A stretch of 64,000 bases of DNA from Aspidiotus rigidus (taxonomy: Eukaryota > Arthropoda > Insecta > Hemiptera > Diaspididae). A program made the position numbers and the translations under genes. The stretch covers positions 3,534,001 through 3,598,000 of the forward strand of contig JAVHKY010000028.1 in the NCBI GenBank assembly GCA_035079385.1, given 5' to 3'. Shown in pieces: positions 34,546-50,059 of the stretch (within the stretch, counting starts at the first letter, position 1; each line of letters starts with the position of its first letter). The notes beneath the pieces were generated by a model, which saw only the letters and a list, made by a program, of their open reading frames with translations, was not told the DNA's origin and searched no databases.

Positions 34546-37500
34546 TACGGAATAGAACAATACTGATATGTTGTTTTGATTAAATGCACTATGGATTTTT
34601 TTATCAATTTATGGTCGGCTGTATTGTTGACCAAGCAGCCCTGGTTTAGAAGTCTTGCAATAGGTATAGTGGACCGCCATCTTGTATAGGATTGAGTTTC
34701 CAGCTGATGGCTGCACGTGCACACAAGTTTTACATCTTTGGCGGAGAATGTTGTCATCAATGTACAATGACATCATCATAATACTATAAAATGATGCAAA
34801 TGCAGTTATCAGCTGTGGATATAATCGGAATATAATTATTTCTTTCTATGTGTCAGACTATTTTAGTGATCCATGAATTTGAGAAAACCAGAAAGATTAC
34901 TTCCTTCTTCTTTTCTATTTTTGCTATCTTATTACCAAGAGAAAAGGGTGGGCTTTGTCCAAGTAGTCGGCTAAAAGCGTTTTTCTACCCTGGACTTCAG
35001 TCTGCAAAGGTGACCCAAATACAAGTAGTACCATCGAAGTCAAAACTTGGTTAGTTCTCTACCGAGTTCAGAGTATTCCAAAAGGTGCACAATGTCCAAT
35101 TATTAAAAATTTCCCTCGAAAATATGAGAGCATTGAATTTAGCAAAAACTGTGATCAACTCATTCAGTATTGGATGAATTCCGCGGTTTGCAGTTCAATT
35201 TGAGTCTTATAATGGCGAGCAAAAGAACTTGGGAAAATTATGAAAGATGACCTCTGGTTCACGACCTGTATAGCTGAGAAAAATATTGGCTTCGATTTTC
35301 TAGGGAGGAGGGGGTAAAGTTCAAAAATGCAAACTTGAAAGGAATTCATATTTTAAAATCGCCATGTTTCAATTTTGAGTAACTGTCCGGTCACCGAACA
35401 CTGTCCAAAAGATATTGCGATATATACCTAACCCAATTATCGACATTTTTAGTCTAGTTTATTTCTGCGTACAACTTTGTAAGTCAGCATAATGTTTTCG
35501 ATTATGCCCGCGGTTGGTGAAAACAGAAAACGCTTCCAATTAATTTTTATGATTTTATTCGTAATTTCATACCAACTATTCAAGAAACGTTTCTAATTTA
35601 AACCGCCGAATATTGCCATGAAGTTGCGTTGATTGACCGAACTATAAAACGTGAAATTCAAAATCTTGTAGGTTAAAATTCGTAATGGAATGTACAATGT
35701 ATAAATCAAAAAGAAATTTCGAGCAGATACAGTACAAGTTTCTATTAAAATCTTGGAAACCCATCAATTTGCTTCGGATGAACTACCTAATAGTAGAAGG
35801 TAAGAGTACTGGTACAAGTTTAGGCAGTCTTGAATTTTAATTAATTTCGATGTTTTTTTTTTTTTTCTTCATAATTTTAAGCCTCTCGTAGAAGTGTTCC
35901 ACTTAATGAGCAATCGTTTGGTCCGACTTCGATTGTTCGGATGAGCGTTATTTATCATTTTTAAATAAGAAAAAAAAAAAAAAAAACTGGTTGTAGATAG
36001 ATATAATGCCAGCGGCTGCTCTTCGTCATTCTTTCGAGTCTCTCGCTCTAACCAATAACGTTATCATCGTTCATCAGACACGAATAGTTCGTTTTGACTG
36101 AGAGATGGTTGGCAGAAGAGGGTGTTATGAGTTGCACAGGTAGCTCTTACGGTGTGAAAGGGTGGACGTCGATAGATTAGACGTGAAAAATAATCTGTCG
36201 AAGCCAGTTAGCTCGAAACGAGAAAAAAGATTGTCCATCTTCATTAAATGAAACGAGATCCTCCCGTTATCGAATCGATCCTAAACGGTAAAGTATAGAG
36301 CTGTTTTTTATACTACAGAGGAATAATCCAGTAAGCTATCTACCGGTTGTATATTAGTTTACAAAGTAGTTGAAGGTCGTACCGTATTCGAGTTAATTTA
36401 CTATTATACATTAAATTTAATTTTCATCCTATATTATACAAATACCCATATTTTCTCTTTTAAATGGATTATTAGAGTAAGTGAGTGAACTGTTTCTGTT
36501 AATGGTGGACCGAAGTTATCTCTTTAATGAACTGTCGAGATGATTTTTTTTTTTAAATGTTCCAAAACGACATGGGTAAGGTAAACGGAAAGCAATAGTA
36601 TTGAAACAGACTATTTTCCAAGAAAAATTGAAACGTCAAGTAAGTACAAATTAAGCTACAGAATATCGACAGAAGTCCCTCCCATTGTCTAAAAGTATCA
36701 GGATGATACCTTCCAAGTCGTCTCGAAATCACTTCGAACTCTACGTTCTACAGAAATTCGATTTTTCGCAACTCGGCTGAAATCGATTTCATCTGAAGAT
36801 GTCCGCAGCTTTATCAAGTTTTCTTCTTTATTGAGAAGGGTGTATAGAGGTGGAAATGGCACGTAAACGTCGCAGAGGTGATAGGAACTTTTTCTCGACT
36901 GCGTTTTTTCCCCCGGTCGTTGTATATATCCCTGCGTTCGGTTCTTTTAGGGGTGACGTTCGTCTGTACGTCAGTAATATGTACATGTCGATACAGCGAG
37001 TTACACCGTATATCTGGCTGGCAGCCTCGACTCGAATACCGCCACACCGTGAAGAAAAGCGTGTCGACCGGCAATAATAAATGATGCTTTTCCCAGTCGA
37101 CACCCATTCCGGCCTCGCGGCTTACGCTAACGTCCGTCCGTTGTCTACGAAAGATCTACAGCTGTTGGCATTTGTTGTGCACGCATGCACAGACAACCAA
37201 AATACAGACAAACTGTAGGCACATCTGCTCTATTTTACAGCACCCGAAACGTTTAAGCGCGCGAAAAAGCTTACAACATATCTCACTATTGTATAACTAA
37301 TGATAGGATTTTTTTTTTTTTGCAGCCTATGGAACGCATTAGTCTATGAACTTATATACATAAAACGAAGGACGACGAAGACTTCAGATGACGAAAATCT
37401 AATGTACGGTAAGCGTTTTCTTACGTGAATCGAGTCTATTATTATTTTTTGCTGGCAGGAGCACTGACGGCTTCCGACGTGCGTTCGATACGGGCTTCAT

Positions 37501-37980
37501 TTTCTATTATGTATGGCCTAGTCGTCAGTCGTCACCAGCGTCTTCATTCTAAAGGAGAGAACCTTTCATCGATGTTCTATTATTTGAATTTTCTTTAGTT
37601 TTTCCGCGGAACGACGTATTATGCTTCGCGTGCAACCCCCTTTTTGAAGACAATCGACTCATTGATCATCGTTATTACTTCGATTTTTCTTGAAAATAGA
37701 CGTCCGTGTTTTTTCAATCGACTTTAATATAGCAAAACCTGCCTATAAATCAATAACAAAACCGTTGCCGAGAATTCGAATACATTCTTCGTTCCAGTAT
37801 AGACCTTGGCGAACCTCAAAAAATGTTCTGGTAGAGCCAAATAATTGTTGTCATGTTGCTCGATGCAGCCATACCAGTTCAGACCGACGACTTCCTCAAC
37901 GAAGTTGAACGAAAAACGCAGAGAACTAATTCTATGGGTCAAATTGGCTTTAGTAGTGAGAACCGAAATTGAAATTTTGA
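34546..37980. other. Non-coding sequence, no gene recognised
   Basis: No supported gene. Overlapping frames on both strands at 36814-37107 come from a CG-richer stretch and show no domain. T- and A-tracts occur at about 35852-35867, 35970-35986 and 37310-37321. Confidence 0.6.
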
Positions 37981-37984
37981 AGAA

Positions 37985-38660
37985 TCTGAAATTTTTCTGT
38001 GAGTCTGTTGTATATGATAGGAGGGACTTGAACCACCCCCCCCCCCCCTCCCTTGTTGAAATTTCGACGTTCCAAACTTGTATGATAGCAGAGGGACTCG
38101 GAAAAATTTCAACCTCCGACCTTGTGACGTTACGTTCCGATGACGTCATCCGACTTTACCCTGTCACGTCACGATCTGATGACGTCATATTGGCCGTCTG
38201 GCAGACAGCGCATGGCCTACGGCAAATTTTTCGAAAAACACATCATAGAACAGGTTCCCTGTTTAAAATTCTCGATAGGGGATGAGGGTACAGTAAGGAG
38301 CAGCTTAAACCTCTTCGTGACGTCATCAACATTCGTGAAGTCCATCGTTTGTGGCGTCATCAGCTTGGACCTACCCGTGACGTCATCAAATTAGTAACTT
38401 ATCATTCTTCCTTCTTTCTCGGATTCGCAGATTTCTAATTCAAATCGAGGATTCAAAGTCCATCACCGGGAGGGAAGCAGAAACCTAGTATACTTAATCT
38501 AGTAAATTGTATGCCAACCCTAGTTTAAGGCTAGTGTAGTCTAGTATTAGTACAGCGTAACATAGGCATAAGCTAGGCCAAGTTTCAAGTCAGTACAGCT
38601 TACTTAAGCCTAGTGATAGCAAATCCATGTCCACAACTCAAAGTTAAAAGAGTCGAAAAA
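37985..38660 (+). repeat. Relic repeats related to the PLE1 3' flank, with TGACGTCA sites
   Basis: 37995-38125 repeats the 'atgataggaggg.acttg' / 'ggaaaaatttc' units found after PLE1, interrupted by a C-run at 38035-38048. 38240-38260 carries 'agaacaggttccctg', the word at the PLE1 3' boundary. TGACGTCATC or close variants occur near 38138, 38178, 38318, 38353 and 38379. 38500-38640 is ctagg-rich. Confidence 0.65.
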
Positions 38661-38679
38661 AGTTTCATTTTAAAATTGA

Positions 38680-39165
38680 ACAACACAAAGCGTTCGTAAA
38701 AGGAGCGTGCGATCTGAAAATATGAGCTACAGAACAATTTCTAGGCAAAATCATTGAATTCTGTAAATGTCTTTGGGCGTTTTATCAATACATCGATCTT
38801 GGATCCTCTCCATTCTTAGTGTAGTATAAGCCTAGTGTACTGCTCGTTAAGCTAACTAGCTTTCTGGGACTCACTCGCTTTATTTCATCCTCATGCTTGT
38901 TTTGGTATAATTAGCTGACTATTTTGGATGGATTCTTATTTTTTTGAGATGGGGTGGGGGAAGGGGAAAAGTCAACTCAACTTGAACTCACAGATTTCCA
39001 AAAGACGCTTGGGTATAGACATTAAAAAGAGGAAACCCAGTCCCACACTCACAAATTTTTGATGGCAGATGAAGGCACAGTACGGACATCAACCAGTTTA
39101 AATCTCCTTGTGACGTCGTCGTCTTCCGTCGAATCTGCTCGTGACGTGCGCCTAGTTCAAGTGTA
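38680..39165 (+). repeat. Dispersed repeat (copy B of the sequence upstream of PLE1)
   Basis: Same orientation and order as 26560-27150, including 'gtgcgatctgaaaatatgag', 'gggcgttttat', the G-rich tract after 'ttttttgagatgggg', 'aacccagtccca', 'gatggcagatgaaggcacag' and 'gacatcaacc'. No RT sequence follows it here. Confidence 0.8.
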
Positions 39166-39169
39166 GTTT

Positions 39170-39480
39170 AAACCTATTATTATGCTGCATTCTAAGCCAT
39201 ACTAGGCTTAGTATAATGCTTTTATACTCTAGTATGCCGCAGGCCTAGTGTGAGCCCTAGCAGTCCAGAATACTGTATGCTAGCTCTTCCAGGCCTGGTT
39301 AAGCCTAGTAAAGCTTAGGATACTACATGCCAAACTATATCATATGCTAGGCCTGAAGAACTCGGCTCAAACTCAAGCTGGCAGATTTCTGGAACAGGTC
39401 AAAGGCTGCAGAAGGGTGAACTCGGCCTCGGACTCGCAGATTTCCAATGTGTGCTGTGGGTTGGGGTGTTGGTAAAGATA
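39170..39480. repeat. ctagg-rich segment with a third partial repeat copy
   Basis: Words such as 'actaggcttagtataatgc' and 'cctggttaagcctagtaaag' fill 39180-39360. 39408-39475 ('gaactcggcctcggactcgc', then 'agatttccaatg') resembles the internal part of copies A and B. Confidence 0.55.
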
Positions 39481-42990
<3,510 letters not shown>

Positions 42991-43539
42991 CGGTGATGTT
43001 TTAAGTAGGCCCCATTTGTTTAAGTCCTCTTTGTATCAATCAAAGGATTGAAAAAAAAGTGTTTCGGCGTAGCCAAATAAATAAAGATCATGTTTTAGGT
43101 CTATCATGGGGTGTCTACCAAAATGAAAATCTGAAAATATATGACTTTATGTGACTTCAAAAAATTTTTTTGATGCAAAAATGGGAACATTTTTCCTTGG
43201 AAAAAGGAGAAACGTTTCCTCAACCATTTGCCCACTGTTTTCTGTATGGATAAAAAATAAAAAAGAATAATAGAAATCGATCACAATTATTTACTTCAAT
43301 TTGTTGACTAAACCAGTAATAATTAGTGTAAAATACTCGTATATAAGTCTAGTATGCTATATCAAAAAAATGAGGTGATACACTTATTTTGCATCATCTG
43401 GTGTACCAATTGAAAATATATGCGGTGACTAAAATGTGCGACGAGATAGGAAAGAAAGAAGATCAAGGAGATATGAAGTCAACAAGCGGAGCATAACTTT
43501 TCATGTGAGAGATGAGAGGTGGTGAGAAGAGAATCGTTT

Positions 43540-44795
43540 GAACGAGAGAGATCGGCAATTATTTCAACCTCTTCTTGCCTATTAAAAAGTCGGTCTTTAG
43601 TCGCTCTATGGATGAGTTTGAAAACATCGAAGCTGTAGTTTCCCTCAATGCAGTGCTTTGCTATAGCAGATATTTCCGGATGGTAATTATGGAAAGCAGA
43701 GAGGTGTTTGTTGGAGCGATCTTCAAGGGAACGGTCAGTCTAGCCAATATAAAGCGCCGAACAATTAGGTGCAGTGCAAAGGGCACGATCATCACTGTTC
43801 GGAGAGAAGCATATCCTTTCGAGAGGATTAGTGGCCTAAGGTCAGAAGAGAAGAGAAGGTGCGCCGATATTTGTGGGGTTCGAGAATGCGGTCCATTTTG
43901 AGCGAGGAAATGGCAAATGAACCTAGCGCTTATGAATAGGAGAGTGGGCGGGCTGAAAAGAAAGGTTAGGATGCCTCGCGCATTGGAGGGATTTCCCGAA
44001 ATGACCTTATCGATATCGGAAAGGATGTCCTTAATACCCGCGAGCTCGGAGATGTGAGCCTTCTCTACATTGAAGTTGCGATTTGAGAGAGAAATAGAGA
44101 GGAGGCGATTGATGAAGGCGAGTAAGGCAAAAAATTTATAGAATCTTGATGAAAGAATGAGCCGTTGATACGAATGCCAGCGTTAAAAGGTTTACGATGG
44201 ATGGCGAAGTGATGGGGAAGACTATCGGAACTCATAATGAGTGAGTGAGGTGTAAGTAGAGCACTAATATTGGAAAAGGGGAAGACGGTGGTTCTCAAGA
44301 TGGAGAGGAATGGTGAGATCGAAATAATTGATGGAGAGACCACTTGGTTCTAAAGTGAAATGGATGTTTTGACGAATGAAATTTACAAATAAATGCGAGA
44401 GAAGGGATTCGAGACTAGACGAAGAGCCAAAGAATGTCGTCAACATAACGAAGCCAAAGAAGAATGTGAGGTTGAAGGAGAACGGTGCTGTCAAGGAGTT
44501 CGGATTCGAACTTGTCCATGTGAACGTCAGCGACGAGCGAAAAAAGAGGTGCGCCCATTGGAAGACCATCGGGTAGTTCGTAAAGAACATCCCGATAGAG
44601 ACAAATATTCTTGCTGTGGCATAAAGAGATGAGGGGGGAACTCGGAGATGGTATCAGTATGAACGTGATTGGAGGTGAGCAGATCCAACAACGGTCTTCA
44701 ATTATCTCGAACAGACCATTTCTCTCCATGGCTACAGGAGGACTCGCCAATTTCTGAATCACTGACGGAGTAACGAGGATGAAGGAAGGCACTCC
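43540..44795 (-). pseudogene. Penelope-like retroelement PLE2 (RT + GIY-YIG), degenerate
   Basis: Minus-strand reading. It begins with ASPPVAMERNGLFEIIEDR, then YELPDGLPMGAPLFSLVADV and HMDKFESELL, then the catalytic RT motif LLWLRYVDDIL (about 44450). After a frameshift near 44430 it continues SSSSLESLLSHLFVNFI, HFTLEPSGLSINYFDLTI and IHRKPFNAGIRINGSFF. Next come FALLAFINRLLSISLSNRNF, VEKAHISELAGIKDIL and SDIDKVISGNPSN (44100-43990). The C-terminal nuclease part is CALCTAPNCSALYIG (about 43795-43738), then TDRSLEDRSNKHLSAF, so CxxC and YIG elements are visible. Unlike PLE1 it keeps YVDD, but frameshifts and stops disable it. The N-terminal RT motifs upstream of 44795 are not readable. Confidence 0.87.
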
Positions 44796-45000
44796 CAGAA
44801 TTTAAAATTAGGGATGGGGCTCAGTAAAGAAATGAAACAGGCCAAAATATTAGGCCCAGTATAATAAAGGCTGAAGGTCGAAACTAGGGGGTGTACTCAC
44901 CGATTTCTAAATCACCTACGGGGTAACAAGCGTGAAGGGGGCACTCGCAGAATTTAAAATTAGGTGTGGGGCTCAGTAAAGACATGAAACATATCAAAAA
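44752..45000. repeat. Direct duplication of ~95 bp beside PLE2
   Basis: 44752-44846 and 44901-44994 are diverged direct copies. Both contain 'atttctgaatcac' or 'atttctaaatcac', 'ggcact', 'agaatttaaaattagg' and 'tggggctcagtaaaga.atg'. The first overlaps the end of the readable PLE2 frame. Confidence 0.7.
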
Positions 45001-45004
45001 TGAT

Positions 45005-48000
45005 GGATATCCACGCTTTCGATCTATAGCATCACAATCCCTAATTTCAGTTCAGCTTCTTGTTCAATAGAACGTCTTGTAAAAACCGGAAATTACAGAG
45101 GAAACTCGTTTCTGCCCGTTTGGACTCTCTTTGTGTAGTTTCTCTCATTTGGTGAAGAGTTGAATCGGAAATATGGTATGAATTCTTGATCTTCAGAACA
45201 ACATTTATTCACTTTGAAAAGATGGGTCTGGAGAGCATCGATTATCTTGTAAGAATAGTAAAGTCAACCAATTTGAGGATCTTGACCATAAAACGTACAG
45301 TGTTTCAATCTATTGTCGTCTCCATTTCGTATGGTAGGTATTCAAGGTGCCCAAGTATGAGTTTCAACCCCCCTGCTCCCCTGAAAACTCCTCGTACTCG
45401 ACTAGGATACGGAAATAGCTCTCTCCCAGAACTAATGTTTACTGCCCTCCTTCCTCTCTGAAACCAACTTTTCGTGAGGAACCCAAGACTACGCGGAGCA
45501 GGAAGCCGTTCAGCGGACATTGTAGCACTCATAGAAATGGTAAGAAATCTATTCTCGTACCTAATATCGTGAGCAAATTCAAATTGTACTTGAAGGATTT
45601 CACGCCTACCAGTAGCAGTTCGTAGTTTAGCAGAGTTAACAAGACGAGAGTGGAAAAAAATCCGAACACTCCCGATATAAACGATTTTCCTATCGTCTTT
45701 TTGTTTCCAATTAGTACCAGTAGGTATCCAAACGTTTTTTTCTCCACCACTGCACTGTCGAGCTCAAACATTTTCTTCAATTCATTCTCACTCGTCGCTT
45801 TAAGTGACGGTCCGATTCTAATTACGAATGATATTTTTGTATCTAGTTGAATAGAAGTTCCCGATGTGATCGAATATGAGAAAAAAAAATTACAGTAGCT
45901 CCGAAATACTTTTTATTATGTGGAAGCACAATTACATGGGAACTATTTATTACTTAATATTCCACGACGCGTGTAGAATATCACAATAGCCAAATGTCCT
46001 TCGCTAGTGCTGATGATCGTCAAGGTTTATTTTGAAAGAAGCTGGAAAATTCGGAGGAAAAAAAAAAAAAATCGTGTCCCGCACCGGAGGAAAAGAGGTA
46101 CACGATTTCTCGTTATACGCTTTCGTCATAGCGTATTGGCTTTAATGCAGCACCTTCCTCATCATATTTTTCTTGATCGAAAATAATAATCGCACTGTAA
46201 TATTATTAGAAGATTATTAGTGCCGGTACGCTCCTTTAGGTACGGTAACATCATTGGAGACGATAATGATTACATAGCGGTGAAATCATATAAAAAGAAA
46301 TCAACTTAGTGGTGGCTAAAATTTGTCCCTTTTCTCTCTCACACACACACTTTTTCTCTCCATCTCCTGCTGCTCTGCTTGATAACTGGTTCTTATATAC
46401 GTAGTCTACTGTTACGAAATAACAAATAGACACCGAACATGTAATGAACGCGAGAGAAAAAGTGAAACAAATGAATCGTTTAAAGATGATTATAGATGCT
46501 GATGTAGCCACAAGAGGTTGGCCGGTTGAATCTTGCGCTATCATTAAACTACAAGATAAACAAGACCCATATTCGAGAGGTTGATTGAAATTCGTTGGTT
46601 GTTATAGAAAGATGAATGTACAATAATTGTGAAGAGAGGAAAAAGTATCGAGTATGGACCGAAAAAAAAAAGAGATATAAAAAGTATATACCTATAAGAG
46701 AAGAAGAGATTGGAAGCAACGTTCAAAAAATTATCACGTAGTACTCGTAAAGAAGCACTTGAGTTATGTACAGGTGGATGCGGAGTTAACAGGAGTGCAA
46801 GCTCGATGAAAAAAACTCAAACGAGATACGGATAAAACTAAATTTTTGGAAACAAAAAATGAAGTGGCAGAGTTTTTATATTTTCATGATTCAGCTTAAA
46901 AGATCTTACAAAAATAGACAGAAGTATAATATTAGGCGTTCTTTAGACAAAGGGACAAAAGGTTGTAGATGACTAGGCAAGCGGGAAAATTTGTGGTTTC
47001 AATGAATTTACATACTCACGTTCATTTGGAAGGACTTTCTTGCAAAGATTAATAAAAATTGAATGGGTGGCCAATCTTTCCAGTTTTGGTTTGGGTGCGA
47101 ATTTGTTCTCTGCTGGAAAAATTTCTTGTTAAACCGACGACATTTAAAGCGAGTTCTGTCTTCGAAGATTGACGAGTTCTGTTTCTTCAGGAAAACGTGT
47201 AATGACTTCTCAAAATGAAGTATTTTACGAATTCTACTGCATATTCTGGCGATGTGTCATCTCGCCTCGTCGAACGTCGAACCCTATTTCACTCTTTTTA
47301 TTCCTTCTCTTCGCCGATATCGCGTAGTAGATTTGATAAGCAATAAAAAAAACTACGATTGGTAGATAAATTACAGGTATAATAGTCTCTATATATATGC
47401 GGTATCGTAAAAATCAAGTCGTATACAATCCTCTGGTCGTTGCATTTACTACGGGGTCACCACGAAGACCCTAAAATTTATTCGTAAAATTTTATTCGCG
47501 TTAATGCGTCAGCACCACCACTTCAGTCCATGATTCGCTTATACTCTGCACCATATATTTGTACCTTTCCTATTCCACTTTTTAGCTTCTCTCAGAGTCA
47601 GTACGTATATATCTCGTACGGTTTTCTTTGTCTATATATACGCGTTCATTACACAGTTCGTTTATAGTGCGGTAGAGACTAAGGTTACCCGCCTTCTCTT
47701 CACCCTTTTTCCCGCCTTGATTGTCGAGTTTCCGCATGGCGTACTTTTAATTTGTGTTCGACGCGTGAGCGAAAAGTGTCGCGCAATTTTCCTGCACCAG
47801 CTGATTCCGTAATTTCGGCTAAGTACAACGATTTTCCCGGCGGCGGCAAAGTGAAAGGAAAATAAGGCGTTAGGAAAAGAACGATACGACGATTTATAAA
47901 CAAGAAAATGGTTTCTTACGATTATTGTAGGCAATTCTGACGAAGGGGTTTCAAAGAATGGTCCGCTACTGTTTGAAGCTAATAAAATATCTCGAATTGT

Positions 48001-48285
48001 TCTCTCTCTCTTCACATTATTGCCTAGTTAGAAGTTCTATTCCATGCATTAGAAGTGAAACTTCGGAAAGCACCGACGGGGGAATAGAATAAATAACGCA
48101 ATCTGTAAAGTTTACCAGAGAATGAGGATACGGATGGGCAGTTCAAAAATGCGTCGAAGATTAGCTTTCCTTTGCACTTTCGCTCTCGAAGATGTTATTG
48201 TTCACTCCATCCTAAAAATCCGCTTGATAAATAAATAAAAAATATCACTAAGAGAAAAATGACACAACACTTAACTCCTTGTTAT
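45005..48285. other. Non-coding sequence, no gene recognised
   Basis: No supported gene. Small frames at 45186-45850, 46251-46726 and 47662-48015 show no domain, and several overlap on opposite strands. A 9-base CA repeat-like stretch occurs near 46340. Confidence 0.6.
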
Positions 48286-48289
48286 GAGT

Positions 48290-48830
48290 CACTTGAAGTC
48301 AACTGTGGATATTCCGATGAACCATGTCGACTCGCTATTTCGACAAGAAGTTGACTTAACAAAATTGTCGTCGAATTAGTTCAACCCAATGTCGACCACA
48401 AATCAACCTAAAATCACAGGAGGTTGACTCGAAATCGACCGCTATCTTTTACCATCGACTCATTGTATCGTCGACATCGAAATTGGGTCGACTTCCAATA
48501 TTATAAATTTATATCGACTGAAAATCTACGTTGAATTCAGGTTAATTATACTTCAATCGAGAGTATTAAACTTGCAGTCAAGGTCGAAATGATCTCAATT
48601 TCAAGGGCACAGTTTGATAGGTTTCAGATTGTAGGTAAAAATCAAGTCGACTTTTGGTAGTGTCAACTGAAAATTGACGTCGACATTGGGTTGAATCTTC
48701 CATCGTTATATTAGTAATTGAATTTAAAATTTTTGCTGCATTCCTACATTATAGAGTTGAGACTGCACTTTCTGTCTGCGAGTAGCGAAGTCGCCTAACA
48801 AACAGAATACAACGAGGGATGATTGTCCAT
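48290..48830 (+). repeat. gtcga-family copy, left part, with hairpin core
   Basis: It begins 'tccgatgaaccatgtcgact', the same start as the 21.2 kb copy, and is rich in GTCGAC and TCGAC words. The family hairpin core lies at 48764-48808. The repeat breaks off near 48830, where an ATCGATAG-rich insert begins. Confidence 0.8.
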
Positions 48831-48834
48831 TAAA

Positions 48835-49612
48835 GATAAGCGGGCGATAGTCGATAGTTTCATGCAATCGATAGTCCCAAACATTTTTCAAAGGTTCTAT
48901 CAAGACTATCAATAGTTTAAATGGAAAATTTCGACCAATAAAAAAGCACCTACACAACGGTTAGGATAGATACCTTTCCCCTGATCGTTTTTTTTTAACC
49001 TTTCAAGGAATGCATCTCAGACGTGTGACCGACGACGGACGCGACTAGAAAAAATCATACAAGTGAGGTGCCATACCCATTGCACATCTGGTACCGCCTG
49101 AATGATAATTCATATTTTCATTTTTCACTTGTCAGTTTGCACCAATTTTGTAATTTTGCAGGGTTGCGATGTTTCAAACAAAATTGTTTTAAACAGTATT
49201 TTAAACATGTTTTAAACATTGGAATTTGAGAAAAAAACATTTTAAACATAGACGGCACGTCATAATCATAAATTTAAAGTTACGCGTACTCATGCACAAA
49301 AAAACGTGAGTGTCTAGGGGAAAAATCTGGAGAAACCCCGCAATGAGCGCTAGGTTATTATGTTTCAAACAACAAAATATACAAAAAATGTCAATTTCCA
49401 ACATGTTTTTTGAAAAAAAACGTTTAAAACTAAAAAAAATACGATTTTTGTTCTTTTTAGAAAAACTTAAATTTTTGCAACCCTGTAATTTTGGTAAGAA
49501 AAGGAAAAATTTTTAAACTATCGACGATACTATCGCCGTTTTTTTTTTTTTTTTTCAACAAAACTATGGCTAGTCCCGATAGTTTTTCCGAAAACTATCG
49601 ATAGTTCCCAAC
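48835..49612. mobile_element. Element with ATCGATAG-rich ends, inserted in the gtcga copy
   Basis: The left end has 'gcgatagtcgatagttt' and 'caatcgatagtccc'. The right end has 'actatcgacgatactatcg' and 'aactatcgatagttcccaac'. The right terminus (inverse reading CAGTAGTGTTGGGAACTATC) resembles hAT-type ends in general style. No coding sequence is present. The left terminus is not exactly placed. It contains a younger MITE at 49159-49485. Confidence 0.5.
49159..49485. mobile_element. hAT-type MITE with 8-bp target-site duplication
   Basis: The 327-bp element begins CAGGGTTGCGA and ends with the inverse of CAGGGTTGCAA. It is flanked on both sides by the identical octamer TAATTTTG (49151-49158 and 49486-49493). 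An 8-bp duplication and CAGGG-type terminal repeats are characteristic of hAT transposons. The interior holds 'tttaaac' and 'tttcaaac' repeats and no transposase, so it must be moved in trans. Confidence 0.88.
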
Positions 49613-49619
49613 ACTACTG

Positions 49620-50050
49620 TACATCGGCTCTAGATATCAAGTTGAGGTCGATTAACGTACTCTACCAGAAAACTACAAATGTGACCTGCGATGAGAAAAG
49701 GATGCCCATTGCCCACTGACTGGAACACCATTTCTCTCTAATTATATTTCCAATCAGAGAGAAATGGTGTTCCTGCGCCAGTGGGCAATGAGCATCTTTT
49801 TCTCATCGCAGTTCACAAATCGACTTGAAATCGACCTAGCACAGAACAGTCGATTTCAGGTCGATAAAAGATATGGAAAAGTCGATTTGTAATCGACCTT
49901 AAACTAATGTAGCAAATAATTTAAAATAGAGTCGATATTTTTCTTCAACCTTCAACCATTAGATATCAACATCGACGTGAAGTTGATTCCAACATTTATC
50001 GACGCTATATCGATCAAGACTTTCAAGAAAGTGAATTCGCGGTCAAGTTG
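49620..50050 (+). repeat. gtcga-family copy, middle part
   Basis: The repeat resumes after the insert: 'gttgaggtcgattaacgta', the unit marker 'taccagaaaactacaaat' split by a MITE, then 'tcgacttgaaatcgac' and 'cagtcgatttcaggtcgata'. TCGA is largely intact. Confidence 0.85.
49681..49816. mobile_element. Hairpin MITE (~60-bp arms) inside the gtcga unit
   Basis: Left arm starts GTGACCTGCGATGAGAAA and the right end reads TTCTCATCGCAGTTCAC. The arms pair over about 60 bases ('cattgcccactg', 'ggaacaccatttctctct') around a loop of about 16 bases. AAAT precedes and follows the element (49677-49680 and 49817-49820) and fits a 4-bp target duplication. Removing the element restores the family phrase 'actacaaatcgacttg', which confirms the insertion. 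Confidence 0.88.
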
Positions 50051-50059
50051 TTGTCGACG

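Noticed and set aside
36814..37107. Overlapping frames of 91-97 residues on both strands
   Set aside because: Mutual overlap on opposite strands in CG-richer sequence; no domain on either.
43575..43901. 108-residue frame on the + strand
   Set aside because: It is antisense to the GIY-YIG part of PLE2.
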